In this document: piece by piece, positions 1 through 9,059 of the stretch
Layout: each line of letters starts with the position of its first letter
Numbering within the stretch: position 1 is the first letter of the stretch
Assembly (NCBI GenBank): GCA_020853575.1
Contig: JADYYP010000024.1
Span: forward strand, 164,687-228,686
Direction of reading: 5' to 3'
Length of the DNA stretch: 64,000 nucleotides
DNA from: Planctomycetota bacterium
Lineage (GTDB): Bacteria > Planctomycetota > UBA1135 > GCA-002686595
Program-made: the position numbers and the translations under genes
Notes under the pieces: model-generated
What the model was told of the DNA's origin: nothing
What the model saw: only the letters and a program-made list of their open reading frames with translations
Databases searched by the model: none

Positions 1-489
1 CGCGCCTGGCCGCGCGTGCTCGAGCGCGTTCCCCGGGCGCGTTTGATGCTCGCCGGTGACGGCGAGAGCGGATCGCGGCTTCGGGCACTCGCGGGAGAGC
101 TGGGCATCGACGCGTCGGTCGTGTTCACCGGATTCCTGCGCGACCTCGCCGACCCCTACGCCGCGGCGGACGTGTTCGTGCTGCCCTCGGTGCGCGACGA
201 AGGCTGCAACAACGCCCTGCTCGAATCCATGGCGCGCGGCCTGCCCGCGGTGGTGACGGATTGCGGCGGGCTGCCCGAGAGTGTCGTGCACGGCGAGACC
301 GGGCTGGTCGTGCCGCCCGCCGACGCGCCGGCGCTCGCCGACGCGCTCGCGCGCTTGCTCGCCGATCCCGCGCTGCGCTCCACGTTCGGCCGAGCGGCTC
401 GCCGCCGCGCCGGCGAGCGCTACTCCATCGCGCGTGTCACCGCGGAGCTCGAGCGCGTGCTGCGCAGCGTGCGCGACGGCGCGCGCTGA
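1..489 (+). CDS. Glycosyltransferase family 4, C-terminal part (5' end outside window)
   Basis: The reading frame is open from base 1, so only the C-terminal ~160 residues are present. They form the second Rossmann domain of a GT-B enzyme, which transfers a sugar from a nucleotide-sugar donor to a growing surface glycan. Visible motifs are VVFTGFLRD, the AADVFVLPS strand-loop, the donor-binding E-x7-E region (DEGCNNALLESMARGLP), and the HGETGLVVPP loop before the final helices. A GTG at 16 could serve as an internal start, but it would leave no N-terminal domain, so it is unlikely. The gene is convergent with the SGNH hydrolase, with a 9-bp gap. Donor and acceptor sugars cannot be inferred. 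Confidence 0.9.
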   Translation, partial: RAWPRVLERVPRARLMLAGDGESGSRLRALAGELGIDASVVFTGFLRDLADPYAAADVFVLPSVRDEGCNNALLESMARGLPAVVTDCGGLPESVVHGETGLVVPPADAPALADALARLLADPALRSTFGRAARRRAGERYSIARVTAELERVLRSVRDGAR

Positions 490-498
490 GACGCGGGC

Positions 499-1557
499 TC
501 AACGGCGCGCCAGGAAGCGCGGCTCGATGAAGGCCGCGAACAACTCGGCCTTGACTCGCGCGCCCTCGGCATTGACGTGCCGGCCGTCCTTCCAAAAGTG
601 CCTCTCGGTCGGCATCACCGCGACGTAGTCGAAGAACGCGACGCCATTGCGGTCCGCGACGCGCTTGGAGACTTCGTTGGTCTCGCGGAACCCGCGCTGA
701 TAGTCGGGGTCGGAGGCGTAGTCGTCCTCGAACTCCGAGCACCAGGCCCAGTTCGCGATCAACACCTGGGCGCCGTGCTGGCGCGAGACCGCGATCATGT
801 TCTCGAGGTTGTCCGCGTAGAAGCGCGGCGAATTGGCGTCCAGGCATGCGGCCTGGTCGAGCCCGTCATAGTCGATCTCGGTCATGCCGCTGACGCTGTT
901 CTTGCGCGCGGCGCCGAAGAGCATGCCGGCGCGCCGCAGCACGACACTGCGCTCCCACCACGACCAGTCCTCGACCCAGCCGCGGCGAAAACCGGCGTTG
1001 TCGCGGCGGTAGCTCTCGGGCGGCACGAGCCGCGGATGGACCTCGTTGGTGCCGCAGTACACCACGACCAAGTCGGGCTCGAGCTCCAAGCCACGGAACT
1101 CGAGGTCGACCAAGCTCTCCCACGAATTCCACGACGGACATCCGGCGTTGATCACCTCCAGCGGCGGCGCGCCCGCGCGTTCGCGCAGGATGCGCTGCAG
1201 CTGCGCGGTGAAGGTCTGCGTGTGGTCGGAGACTCCCGTCTCGTAGGTGGTCGAGCCGCCGAGCACCAGGATGCGGTAGGTACCCGCGGGCTTCTCGAGC
1301 GCGAGCTCCTCGCCGCGGTAGCCCAGCGCATTGTGGCGGTTGCGACCGTCGCGACTGCGGTAGAGCGGATTGAGCGTGTAGGCCGTGTAGGGATGCGCGC
1401 GGTACATGCGCTGCTCCGGAGCGACCCAGGTCGGTGGCGCGTACTTCGAGAAGTCGCTCTCGCTCGCGAACCAGGCCAGCCAGACGCGGCCAGCGATCTC
1501 GGATGCGATCAGCGTCACGAGACACCCGAACAGGAGCGCACGGAGTTTCCGGGGCAT
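499..1557 (-). CDS. Membrane-anchored SGNH/GDSL-type hydrolase
   Basis: About 352 residues from the ATG at 1557; an upstream ATG at 1578 adds only seven residues. An N-terminal hydrophobic stretch (about residues 6-31) suggests a signal anchor and a periplasmic catalytic domain. SGNH blocks are in order: VLGGST with nucleophile Ser102, an NAGCPSWNS segment (about 137-145), CGTNE (about 168-172), and a terminal DGRH (324-327) carrying the expected Asp-His. Such enzymes remove or transfer O-acyl groups on glycans or lipids. Its position among glycosyltransferases suggests glycan acetyl editing, but the substrate is unknown. It is divergent from the DegT aminotransferase. Confidence 0.85.
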   Translation of the reverse strand: MPRKLRALLFGCLVTLIASEIAGRVWLAWFASESDFSKYAPPTWVAPEQRMYRAHPYTAYTLNPLYRSRDGRNRHNALGYRGEELALEKPAGTYRILVLGGSTTYETGVSDHTQTFTAQLQRILRERAGAPPLEVINAGCPSWNSWESLVDLEFRGLELEPDLVVVYCGTNEVHPRLVPPESYRRDNAGFRRGWVEDWSWWERSVVLRRAGMLFGAARKNSVSGMTEIDYDGLDQAACLDANSPRFYADNLENMIAVSRQHGAQVLIANWAWCSEFEDDYASDPDYQRGFRETNEVSKRVADRNGVAFFDYVAVMPTERHFWKDGRHVNAEGARVKAELFAAFIEPRFLARR

Positions 1558-1652
1558 GGGGCGGCGGCGCGCGAGCATAGCGTGGCCGAGGCGCTCGACC
1601 GTCCCGCGGCGGATGGGAACCGAGCGGAGCTTTCCGTACGATCGCCGCTCTC

Positions 1653-2834
1653 ATGAGCAAGCCCTCGACCGTCGTGCGTCCCGTGCGCTCCAAGGAGCGC
1701 TTCCTGGTCTTCGGCCGGCCGACGATCGAGGACGCCGAGATCGCCGAGGTGGTCGACAGCCTGAAGAAGTGCTGGCTCGGCACGGGCCCGAAGGTGGCGC
1801 GTTTCGAGCGCGAGTTCGCCGCCTACGCCGGTGCGCCGCACTCGGTGGCGATGCACTCCTGCACCGCGGCACTGCACCTCTCGATCCTCGCCGCCGGCCT
1901 CAAGCCGGGCGACGAGGTGATCACGACGCCACTCACGTTCTGCGCCACGGTCAACGCGATCTTGCACGCCGGCGCGACGCCCGTGCTGGCCGACGTCGAC
2001 CGCAAGACGATGAACCTCGACCCCGAGCGCGTCGAGGCCGCGCTCACGCCGCGCACGCGTGCCATCCTGCCGGTGCATTTCGCCGGACGGCCGTGCGACA
2101 TGGACGCGCTGACCGACCTCGCGCGGCGCAAGCAGCTGGTGATGATCGAAGACTGCGCCCACGCCATCGAGACGCGCTACAAGGGCAAGCAGGCGGGCCT
2201 GTTCGGAGACTTCGGCTGCTTCTCGTTCTACGCCACCAAGAACATCACCACCGGCGAAGGCGGGATGGTGCTCACCAAGGACGAGTCCAAGGCCGCGCAG
2301 CTCAAGATGCTCGCGCTCCACGGCATGTCGAAGGACGCCTGGAAGCGCTTCAGCGACGACGGCTACAAGCACTACTCGGTGGTCGAGCTCGGCTTCAAGT
2401 ACAACATGATGGACCTGCAAGCCGCGATCGGCTTGCACCAGCTGCCGCGCATCGAGCAGTGGCACGCGCGACGCGCCGAAGTCTGGCAGGCCTACGACCG
2501 CGCCTTCGCCTCCCTTCCCGTCGAGCGTCCGGCGCCGCCCGAGCCCGACACGCGCCACGCGCTGCACCTGTACACGCTGCTCGTCGACGAGGGTCGCGCG
2601 CGCCTCACGCGCGACGAATTCCTGTCGGCGATGACCGCCCACAACATCGGCGTCGGCGTCCACTACCTCTCGGTGCCCGAGCACCCCTTCTACCAGCGCA
2701 CGTTCGGCTGGAAGCCCGAGCATTTCCCCAACGCGATGGAGATCGGCCGGCGCACGGTGAGCATTCCGCTCTCGGCCGGCCTGAGCGACGAGGACGTGGC
2801 CGACGTGATCACGGCCGTGAAGTCGGTGCTCTGA
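1653..2834 (+). CDS. DegT/DnrJ/EryC1/StrS family PLP-dependent sugar aminotransferase
   Basis: A full-length 393-residue fold-type I aminotransferase that would transfer an amino group to a nucleotide-linked keto-sugar, giving an amino-sugar donor for surface polysaccharide. Family landmarks are WLGTGPKVARFE near residue 41, the MHSCTAALHLS cofactor-phosphate segment, IEDCAH with the pyridine-contacting Asp167, and FSFYATKNITTGEGG with the PLP lysine at Lys196. The C-terminal VGVHYLSVPEHPFY segment is also typical of the family. ATG at 1653 gives a start matching relatives. It is divergent from the SGNH gene by about 95 bp and convergent with the sulfotransferase. The exact sugar cannot be told. 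Confidence 0.93.
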   Translation: MSKPSTVVRPVRSKERFLVFGRPTIEDAEIAEVVDSLKKCWLGTGPKVARFEREFAAYAGAPHSVAMHSCTAALHLSILAAGLKPGDEVITTPLTFCATVNAILHAGATPVLADVDRKTMNLDPERVEAALTPRTRAILPVHFAGRPCDMDALTDLARRKQLVMIEDCAHAIETRYKGKQAGLFGDFGCFSFYATKNITTGEGGMVLTKDESKAAQLKMLALHGMSKDAWKRFSDDGYKHYSVVELGFKYNMMDLQAAIGLHQLPRIEQWHARRAEVWQAYDRAFASLPVERPAPPEPDTRHALHLYTLLVDEGRARLTRDEFLSAMTAHNIGVGVHYLSVPEHPFYQRTFGWKPEHFPNAMEIGRRTVSIPLSAGLSDEDVADVITAVKSVL

Positions 2835-2846
2835 TCCCGGCGCGGC

Positions 2847-3755
2847 TCACGCGCGACGTTCCAAAGCGAGCGCGAGCTCGCGCTCGAGCTGTGCGCGCCG
2901 CTCGGGCGCGAGTCGGCGCGCCTCGAAGCGCTCGCGCGGCGTGAACGCGGCGCGGCGGCGCAACCCGACGCCCAGCTGCGCGTAGCGCGCCTCGAGCCAC
3001 TCGAGCAGTTGCGCCGGCCGCTCGCAGAAGCGCTCGTAATCGAGCTCGAGATGCCGCCCGGGGGCCACGCGTGGCAAGCGCTCGCGCAGGTACTCGTCGA
3101 TGCCGCGCAGCGTGAACGCGACCTGCTCGATTTCGCTCGAGAAGGCGCGCGTGAGATGCTGCGGCGGGGCTGCGCTCCACCACTCGCCGAGCGCGACGCC
3201 GAAGCGACTGCGCGCCTCGAGCAGTGATGCCGCCGCCTCGGGATAGCTGCGCGTGACGTGCACGAAGAGCGCGCCGGGGAACAGCGCCGCGAGCGCTTCC
3301 ACGCGCATCGAGTTCGCGTTGTTCTTGGTGAAGAACGGCGCATCGAAGGCGCGCTCGAAGCCGGCCACGATCCGCCGCAGTCCGCGCGCGCTCGCGGCGT
3401 GCTCCGCACGCGCCTCGGTGTAGGGCTCGAAGAAGCGGTCGAACACGTCCCAGCCGTCGCTCGGCGCGAGCTCGCCCTCGACCTTGCCATAGGCGTTGTC
3501 GTAGGACGGCTCCCAGCGCTGCGCGCGCAGCGCGCGCATGCAGCGCACCAGCGCCGTGCGCTTGTGCGCCTTCGAGACGTTCGGCACGTAGGCCAACTCG
3601 AACGCGGCCAGCGCGTGCAAACCCGCGACCGTGGTCCCCGCTCGCGGCGGCCCGACCATGAACGTCGGCGGGAAGCTCGGTTGCGCCGGTCCGGTCAGGA
3701 GCGTCCAGCGTTCCAGTGGACGCAGCGCGAGTTCTTCGAGGGAGGTGCGCGGCAT
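2847..3755 (-). CDS. Sulfotransferase family protein
   Basis: The start is set at the ATG at 3755 (302 residues). The frame stays open further upstream, but that extension is unlike any protein and overlaps the divergent gene. The N-terminal MVGPPRAGTT (residues 33-42) is the PAPS 5'-phosphosulfate-binding loop. A later VHVTRSYPEAAASLLEAR segment matches the 3'-phosphate-binding region, and LELDYERFCERPAQLLEWL is the usual C-terminal signature. The enzyme would sulfate a carbohydrate or lipid hydroxyl, and the surrounding glycan genes suggest a sulfated surface polymer. It lies head-to-head with the FemAB-like gene at 3816 (60 bp), so a shared promoter region is likely. Confidence 0.87.
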   Translation of the reverse strand: MPRTSLEELALRPLERWTLLTGPAQPSFPPTFMVGPPRAGTTVAGLHALAAFELAYVPNVSKAHKRTALVRCMRALRAQRWEPSYDNAYGKVEGELAPSDGWDVFDRFFEPYTEARAEHAASARGLRRIVAGFERAFDAPFFTKNNANSMRVEALAALFPGALFVHVTRSYPEAAASLLEARSRFGVALGEWWSAAPPQHLTRAFSSEIEQVAFTLRGIDEYLRERLPRVAPGRHLELDYERFCERPAQLLEWLEARYAQLGVGLRRRAAFTPRERFEARRLAPERRAQLERELALALERRA

Positions 3756-3815
3756 GACGCGGTTGGGCGCGGCGTGGCGCTTGATACCATACGCGGCGCA
3801 CGGGATCACCCACGG

Positions 3816-4808
3816 ATGAGCACACCGCCCAGCACCGATCGTTCCGCTCGCGCGTGGCGTTGGGTCGAGGCGGCGGAGTGGGACGAGTTCGTCGCAGCGA
3901 GCCCGTGTGCGACGCCGTTTCACACGCGCTCCTGGATCGAGAGCTTCGCGGCCTACGATGGTCGTTTCGCCGCGCGCGCGCTGGCCATCGAGCTCGACCA
4001 GGCCAGCCTGCTCCTGCCGCTCTTCGCCCGGCGCGGAGTGCTGCGCCGCGGCCCGTTCGCGCGCGCCGTCGCCGCGCAGCCCGGAGTGTACGGCGGCCCC
4101 CTGTCGCGCACGGGCGCTCTCGATTCCGCCACCTGGATCGCGTTCGCGCGCGCGCTCCCGCAATTGCCCTTTGGACGGCTCGACTGCTTCGGCAACGTGT
4201 TGGACCCGCTGCCCGCGGAAGCAGCCAGCGCGTTGCGCGCGACGACGCGCACGACTCACGCGCTCGAGCTCGCGAGCTTGCCCGAAGACCCACGGTCGAC
4301 CTACAGCAAGGGCTGCAAGCACTCGCTGACCAAGTCACGCCGCGCGGAAGTGCGCTGCGAGCGCACGCACGACATCGCCGGCTATTTCGAGGTCTACCGC
4401 GACAGTCTTCGGCGCTGGGGCAAGGCGCCAGAGCGCGCCTATGGCCTCGAGCTGTTCGAGCGCTTGCTGGCGACGCCGCTGGCCGAGCTGTGGGTCGTGC
4501 GCATGCCCAGCGGAGAGATCGCCGCGGGCGGGCTGTTCCTGTTCACCGCGCGCCACTGCGTGTGGTGGCACGGAGCGATGCGCGACGCCTTCTCCGACGC
4601 CTGCCCGAGCAACGCGTTGATCCACACGCTGATCGGCCGCGCGCGCGAACGCGGGTGCGCGTTGTTCGATTTCAATCCGAGCGGTGGCCACGAGGGTGTC
4701 GATTCGTTCAAGCGCTCCTTCGGGGCTCGCGGCCTCGAAGTCCCGGTCTTTTCCTGGCGTTCGGCGCTCGCGGCGCGCCTCGGCGGCGCGTCCAAGGAAC
4801 TGCGATGA
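3816..4808 (+). CDS. FemAB/BioF2-like GNAT-fold acyltransferase
   Basis: A 330-residue protein from the ATG at 3816. The N-terminal part (about 15-60) has the CATPFHTRSWIES pattern seen in FemAB-like and cellulose-biosynthesis CelD/BioF2-type acyltransferases. The centre contains YSKGCKHSLTKSRR, which resembles the positively charged helix of these proteins. The C-terminal GNAT half includes GEIAAGGLFLFTARHCVWWHGA and LFDFNPSGGHEGVDSFKRSFG. Such enzymes acylate sugars or cell-envelope precursors. The stop codon overlaps the ATG of the following methyltransferase (ATGA), so the two are translationally coupled and probably work on the same product. The substrate is unknown. Confidence 0.82.
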   Translation: MSTPPSTDRSARAWRWVEAAEWDEFVAASPCATPFHTRSWIESFAAYDGRFAARALAIELDQASLLLPLFARRGVLRRGPFARAVAAQPGVYGGPLSRTGALDSATWIAFARALPQLPFGRLDCFGNVLDPLPAEAASALRATTRTTHALELASLPEDPRSTYSKGCKHSLTKSRRAEVRCERTHDIAGYFEVYRDSLRRWGKAPERAYGLELFERLLATPLAELWVVRMPSGEIAAGGLFLFTARHCVWWHGAMRDAFSDACPSNALIHTLIGRARERGCALFDFNPSGGHEGVDSFKRSFGARGLEVPVFSWRSALAARLGGASKELR

Positions 4809-5836
4809 CCCGCGCGCCGTGGAGCCGCGAGCCCGGCGAGGTCGGCGAGATCCCGACCATGGTCTCGCGGGAAGAGCGTCGCTACTTGCATTGGTTGGGG
4901 CGCACGCAGTGGCAGGACCACGGGCACGTGCTCGAGATCGGACCGTGGCTCGGTGGCAGCACGGTGTGCCTGGCGCAGGGGATGCGCGCCGGCCACGCGG
5001 CGCCGCGCCACGCGCTGCACGCCGTCGACAATTTCCGCTGGCGCGAGTTCATGGCGCGCTACGCGCGGCTCCCGCTCGCACCCGGAGACTCGTTCCGGCC
5101 CTACTTCGAGCGCAATGTCGCGCGCTTTGGCGAGCTCGTGCGGCCGCGCGCCGCGGTCCTGCCCGACGAAGCGATCGCGGTCGACGAATGGGCCGACGTG
5201 ACGCGCGCCAAATCGAGCGAGAGCGATGCGCCGTTCGAATGGGACGACCGCGAACCGATCGAGATCCTGTTCATCGACGGCGCGAAGTCGTGGCGCGGCA
5301 TGCGGCACTTGCTCGCTGGCGTCGTCGGCGCCCTGAAGCCGGGTGAGAGCCTGCTGGTGGCCCAGGACTACAAGCACTGGGGCGCGTTCTGGGTGCCCCT
5401 GTTCCTGCAGCACGTGGCCGACGTGCTCACGCTCGAGCACGACGTGCGGCGCGGATCGACCGTGACCTTTCGACTCGAACGCGAGCTGCCGCTCGAGCGC
5501 ATCCTGGCGTTGCCCGATCACGTCGGCGCGCTCGACGTGCAACTCGCCGCGCACGCGCTAGCGCAGGCCGCGGACCGACTCGCCGCGCTCGGCGACGACC
5601 TCGGCGCCGCGCAGGTCGAGCTCGGCGCCGCCATGCTCGCCCTGCACCGCGGCGACCGCGCGCGCGCGTCCGAGGTCTATCGACGAGCCTGCGCGACATG
5701 GCCTCGAGGAGCCGACGACCACGCGCTGCGCAACGCGCACGAACGACTGTCGCTGAGCGGTGTCCCCGAACTGACGTCCCCGCCGCGCATCTCGCGCCTC
5801 GCGCGCCTCAAGCGCCGGCTGCTCGGCCGCGCGTGA
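4805..5836 (+). CDS. Class I SAM-dependent methyltransferase (Methyltransf_24-like)
   Basis: A 343-residue protein from the ATG at 4805, overlapping the previous stop by four bases. Motif I is HVLEIGPWLGGST (about 41-53) and the acidic loop after strand 4 is ILFIDGAKSWRGM (about 154-166). This layout is typical of predicted O-methyltransferases found in sugar and macrocin-type pathways. The last ~110 residues are Ala-rich helices resembling TPR-like repeats, with a basic tail (RLARLKRRLLGRA). It is coupled to the FemAB-like gene and so probably acts in the same glycan or small-molecule modification. The acceptor is not deducible. Confidence 0.82.
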   Translation: MTRAPWSREPGEVGEIPTMVSREERRYLHWLGRTQWQDHGHVLEIGPWLGGSTVCLAQGMRAGHAAPRHALHAVDNFRWREFMARYARLPLAPGDSFRPYFERNVARFGELVRPRAAVLPDEAIAVDEWADVTRAKSSESDAPFEWDDREPIEILFIDGAKSWRGMRHLLAGVVGALKPGESLLVAQDYKHWGAFWVPLFLQHVADVLTLEHDVRRGSTVTFRLERELPLERILALPDHVGALDVQLAAHALAQAADRLAALGDDLGAAQVELGAAMLALHRGDRARASEVYRRACATWPRGADDHALRNAHERLSLSGVPELTSPPRISRLARLKRRLLGRA

Positions 5837-5896
5837 TGGCCTGCGGCTCGACGCGTCCAAGGTCCCGCCGCGCATGTCGCGACGCCGGACGACGAC

Positions 5897-6619
5897 TCAG
5901 GAACTGCCCTTGCCTGGCTTGCGCGCGACCACCAGATACATCCAGGTGAAACGCTCGTCCTGCGGCAACACGCGATCGAGCGCGGGCGCGGCCAGATTCG
6001 CGCAGGCCACTGCGAGCCGCACGAAGGGCTTGAGCACGCCGCGGCGCACGCGCTGCAAGTAGTAGTTCCACTGCGTCAGCGCCATCAGCGGGTAGCTCGA
6101 GAGCGGCACCAGCTCGAGCACCTCGAAGCCGGCCTTCTCGAACAGGTAGCGCAGGCCGTGGCGCGTGTAGCGGTAGAAGTCGCGCGGCTCCTCGTGCAGC
6201 GGGAAGAACAGCGGCACGGTGTAGAGCGCGACGCCCTGCGGCTTGAGGATGCGGTGCGCCTCGCGCAGCGCGTCGAGCGGCTCCTCGAGATGCTCGAGCA
6301 CGGCCGTGCACAACGCGCAATCGAACGAGTCGTCGGGCAGCGTGGTCGCGTAGGCGCTGGCGAGGATGTCGATGTTCGTGTGGTCGTGGATGCAGTCGGC
6401 GTGGTCGACCCCGATGTACTCGCTCACCAGGTCGCCCAGCAACAGCTGCTTGTTCTTGTCGCCGCAACCGAGCTCGACCAAGCGCCCCTTGAAGTAGCGC
6501 GCGCCGTACTCGCGCAGCGCGCGAGCCGAGCGCTTGGCGACCGCCTGCCCGGGATTGGTCAGCCCGCGGCGTGCGTAGAACTGCGTGAAATCCGGCTCGC
6601 GTCCGCTCGCGGGGCTCAT
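5897..6619 (-). CDS. Class I SAM-dependent methyltransferase (Methyltransf_11 type)
   Basis: The start is placed at the ATG at 6619 (240 residues). Its first bases overlap the stop of the upstream glycosyltransferase (TGA/ATG, four bases), so the two form a coupled minus-strand pair. Motif I is LVELGCGDKN (47-56), followed by IGVDHADCIHDH with an acidic residue for the SAM ribose, and CTAVLEHLEEP (about 104-114) matching the usual post-motif III helix. A hydrophobic, aromatic C-terminal half suggests membrane proximity. The acceptor is probably a glycan or its lipid carrier, judged from context. Confidence 0.85.
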   Translation of the reverse strand: MSPASGREPDFTQFYARRGLTNPGQAVAKRSARALREYGARYFKGRLVELGCGDKNKQLLLGDLVSEYIGVDHADCIHDHTNIDILASAYATTLPDDSFDCALCTAVLEHLEEPLDALREAHRILKPQGVALYTVPLFFPLHEEPRDFYRYTRHGLRYLFEKAGFEVLELVPLSSYPLMALTQWNYYLQRVRRGVLKPFVRLAVACANLAAPALDRVLPQDERFTWMYLVVARKPGKGSS

Positions 6620-7803
6620 CGCGACGCCGCTCCGCTGGGCGCGGCGCGTCTCAGCTCCGAGCTCGCGTCGTACAGCTCCTCGAGGCGCGCGAACTGCTTC
6701 GACAACGAGTACTCGCGCTCGACGTGCGCGCGCCCTGCGCGGCCCCACTCGCGCCAGCGTTGCGGAGCGCGCGCGACCTCGAGCAGCGCGCTGGCCGCGG
6801 CCGCTTCGTCGTTCTCGTCGAACAGCAGGCCCGCGACTCCGTCCGGGGCGACCTCCGGGATGTCGCAGTGCCGCGAGGCGACGATCGGCATGCCCGTGGC
6901 CGACATGTCGATGATCGAGACCGGCGCTCCGCCCTCCGCATCGCCGTCGCTGGCGTGCAGGCTGGGCGCGAAGAACACGTGGTAGTCGAACAGCGACGCG
7001 CGGTACTCCGCGTAGGGCCGCGGTGCCGGGAAGTCGACCAGCGCTTCCAGCGCGAGCTCGCGCACGAGTTGGCGCAGCCGCTCGAGGCGCGCCTTCTCGT
7101 CGTCGGACTTGGCCAAGATCATCAGCGACAGCCGCAACGCTGGGAACTCGCGCTGCGCGCGGGCGAAGGCACGCACAGCGAGCTCGTGGCCTTTCTTCTC
7201 GACCGCACGTCCCGAAGCCAGCACGCGCACGCTTCCATCGGCGCTCGGAACGCGTTCGGCGAAGCGCGTCGCGTCGACGTCGACGCCCAAGTGCTGGATC
7301 ACGATCTTCTCGCGCGGGCAGCCGAGCTGCTCGACCTTGGCGCGCATGGCATTGCCCTCGACGAAGAAGCGCTGCCCGTGCGCGAACAGCTCCCGGTACC
7401 GCGCGCGCCACAGCTCGTGGCGCGAGTTTTTCCAGATGTCGGCGCCGTAGAAGCTCGTGACGTGAGCCAGTCCGGAAGCGCGCGCCAAGGCCAGGTCGAG
7501 CCAGCCCTGGTGCGCGAAGTGCGAGTGCAACACGCTCGCGCCGTGCTTCTCGATCGCCGCCAGCATGAACGGGAAGGCTCCGCGTCCCAGCCGCCGCCCG
7601 AGGCGCTCCTTCACCTGCGCCAACAGCCCGAGATCGGTGAGCGCGTACACGTCGTCGAGTGGGAACTGCTCGCGGTTCTGGCGCCGCTTGCAGAGCACGA
7701 TGCCGCGCCAGCGGCGCAGCGAGACGATCTGCGTGTAGACCCAACTCCCCGTTCCGAACAGGAAGGGATTGACCGAGTGGGCGACGACCTTCATCGCCAT
7801 CAA
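6616..7803 (-). CDS. Glycosyltransferase family 4
   Basis: A 395-residue GT-B glycosyltransferase. Possible starts lie at ATG 7803, 7800 and 7794; the last gives an MKVVAHSVNPF start typical of the family. The N-terminal domain has HSHFAHQGW and FYGADIWKNSR acceptor-side motifs; the C-terminal domain has VLASGRAVEKKG and a donor site reading DAEGGAPVSIIDMSATG. In that site the usual second Glu of E-x7-E is replaced by Asp and one residue is inserted. Its 3' end overlaps the methyltransferase start, and the next glycosyltransferase stop lies just upstream, so 8983 to 5897 is probably one operon. Confidence 0.9.
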   Translation of the reverse strand: MMAMKVVAHSVNPFLFGTGSWVYTQIVSLRRWRGIVLCKRRQNREQFPLDDVYALTDLGLLAQVKERLGRRLGRGAFPFMLAAIEKHGASVLHSHFAHQGWLDLALARASGLAHVTSFYGADIWKNSRHELWRARYRELFAHGQRFFVEGNAMRAKVEQLGCPREKIVIQHLGVDVDATRFAERVPSADGSVRVLASGRAVEKKGHELAVRAFARAQREFPALRLSLMILAKSDDEKARLERLRQLVRELALEALVDFPAPRPYAEYRASLFDYHVFFAPSLHASDGDAEGGAPVSIIDMSATGMPIVASRHCDIPEVAPDGVAGLLFDENDEAAAASALLEVARAPQRWREWGRAGRAHVEREYSLSKQFARLEELYDASSELRRAAPSGAASR

Positions 7804-7804
7804 G

Positions 7805-8983
7805 CTACGAGTCGCGCGTGCGCCGATCCACAGTCGTCGCGCGCTCGAGAGCCACTCGCTCCAGCACCGCGATCATGCGCTGCATCGTGGTCTCGAAGCC
7901 GTGGAGCTCGGCGCGAGCGCGCGCGCGGCCGGTGCTGGCGCGGCGGCGCTCGGGGTCGCACCACACGCGCAGTGCAGCGGCCAGCTCCGCGGCCTCGGCG
8001 GCGCCGGAGACCACTGAGCCGTGGATCCCGGAGTCGACCAGCTCGGCGGCACCCGCGGACGTGGTCGTCACCACCGGAGTTCCGCAGGCCAAGGCCTCGA
8101 GCACGGTGAACGCGAAGCTGTCGTACCAGGTGGGCAGGAAGTGGACGTCGCAGGCCGCCAAGCACAGCTCGGGATCGCGGCGGAGCCCGAGGAACTGCAC
8201 GCGTTCCGCGACACCTAGTTCGCGCGCCAACGCCTCGTACCACGGCTGGCCAGCGTCCTCGCCGGCGATCGCGAGCCGCGCCCGCGGCTCCATCGCGGCC
8301 AGCTCACGAAATGCACGCAGTCCACGCTCGAGCCCCTTGCGCGCGAACCCCTTGCCGAGGAACAGGAACACGATCTCGTCCGCGCTCCATCCGAGCCCGC
8401 GGCGCAGCTCGGCCCGCTCGCTCTCGGCGCGCGGACGGAAGCGCGCGAGATCGACCCCGTTGTAGATCACCTCGGTCTTGTCGAGTGGAAGCGCGTAGCG
8501 CGCTGCGAGGTCGTCCCGCACGAGATTCGAGTTGGTGATCACGCGGCGGTACGCGCCTGGAGCGTAGGCGCGACGCTCGATGCGCAGCGCGAGCCGGTTC
8601 TTGAGAGCGTGCAGCCACAACGCATCGCGCCACGAGCCGCCCTGGGCCTTGGAGAGTTGCTCGATCCAAGCGGCGTGCGATCCACCGCTCGCGCGCAGCA
8701 CGTCCTGCGTCCAGGTTCGCCCCAGGCCGAAGACCAAGTCGTAGGTCGTGCGCGCCAGGTGCTTCTCGACCGCTTCGGCAAAGGCCCACATGCGCCACGC
8801 GCTGCCGATCACCGGGCTGCGCAACACGACGAAACGCTGCGACGGATGCGTGGCCTCGGCGTGGCTGCGGCACACGAGCGTGACCTCGTGCCCGCGCTCC
8901 GACAGCCGCCGTGAGACCTCGTTCAAGATGCGCTCGGTGCCGCCCACCTGGGCGTGGCGCATGTGGACGAGGGCGATTCGCAT
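7805..8983 (-). CDS. Glycosyltransferase family 4 (glycosyltransferase 1 domain)
   Basis: A 392-residue GT-B enzyme starting MRIALVHMRHAQVGGTER, a standard N-terminal beta strand and glycine-rich loop. The C-terminal donor domain shows FLFLGKGFARKGLE, a KTEVIYNGVD linker, and WYDSFAFTVLEALACGTPVV, which includes a clear E-type donor-sugar site. It would add a hexose or heptose to a lipid-linked or LPS-like acceptor. It is the first gene of the minus-strand operon 8983 to 5897 and is divergent from the WaaP-like kinase at 9060 (about 75 bp), consistent with shared regulation of an LPS-core-like pathway. Confidence 0.91.
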   Translation of the reverse strand: MRIALVHMRHAQVGGTERILNEVSRRLSERGHEVTLVCRSHAEATHPSQRFVVLRSPVIGSAWRMWAFAEAVEKHLARTTYDLVFGLGRTWTQDVLRASGGSHAAWIEQLSKAQGGSWRDALWLHALKNRLALRIERRAYAPGAYRRVITNSNLVRDDLAARYALPLDKTEVIYNGVDLARFRPRAESERAELRRGLGWSADEIVFLFLGKGFARKGLERGLRAFRELAAMEPRARLAIAGEDAGQPWYEALARELGVAERVQFLGLRRDPELCLAACDVHFLPTWYDSFAFTVLEALACGTPVVTTTSAGAAELVDSGIHGSVVSGAAEAAELAAALRVWCDPERRRASTGRARARAELHGFETTMQRMIAVLERVALERATTVDRRTRDS

Positions 8984-9059
8984 CTGGGCGGATCGTAGCG
9001 GTGGCCACGGAGAGCGTCGAGCGCGTCGGAACGCGCGCGGTCGCAGTACAGTGAGCGCG

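Noticed and set aside
3258..3815. 5' extension of the FemAB-like gene
   Set aside because: The extension runs opposite the sulfotransferase and lacks any protein-like pattern; the ATG at 3816 is a better start.
8748..9059. Upstream 5' extension of the WaaP-like kinase gene
   Set aside because: The extra residues are Arg/Cys-rich, lie over the divergent glycosyltransferase, and lack any domain. The ATG at 9060 gives a normal kinase N terminus.
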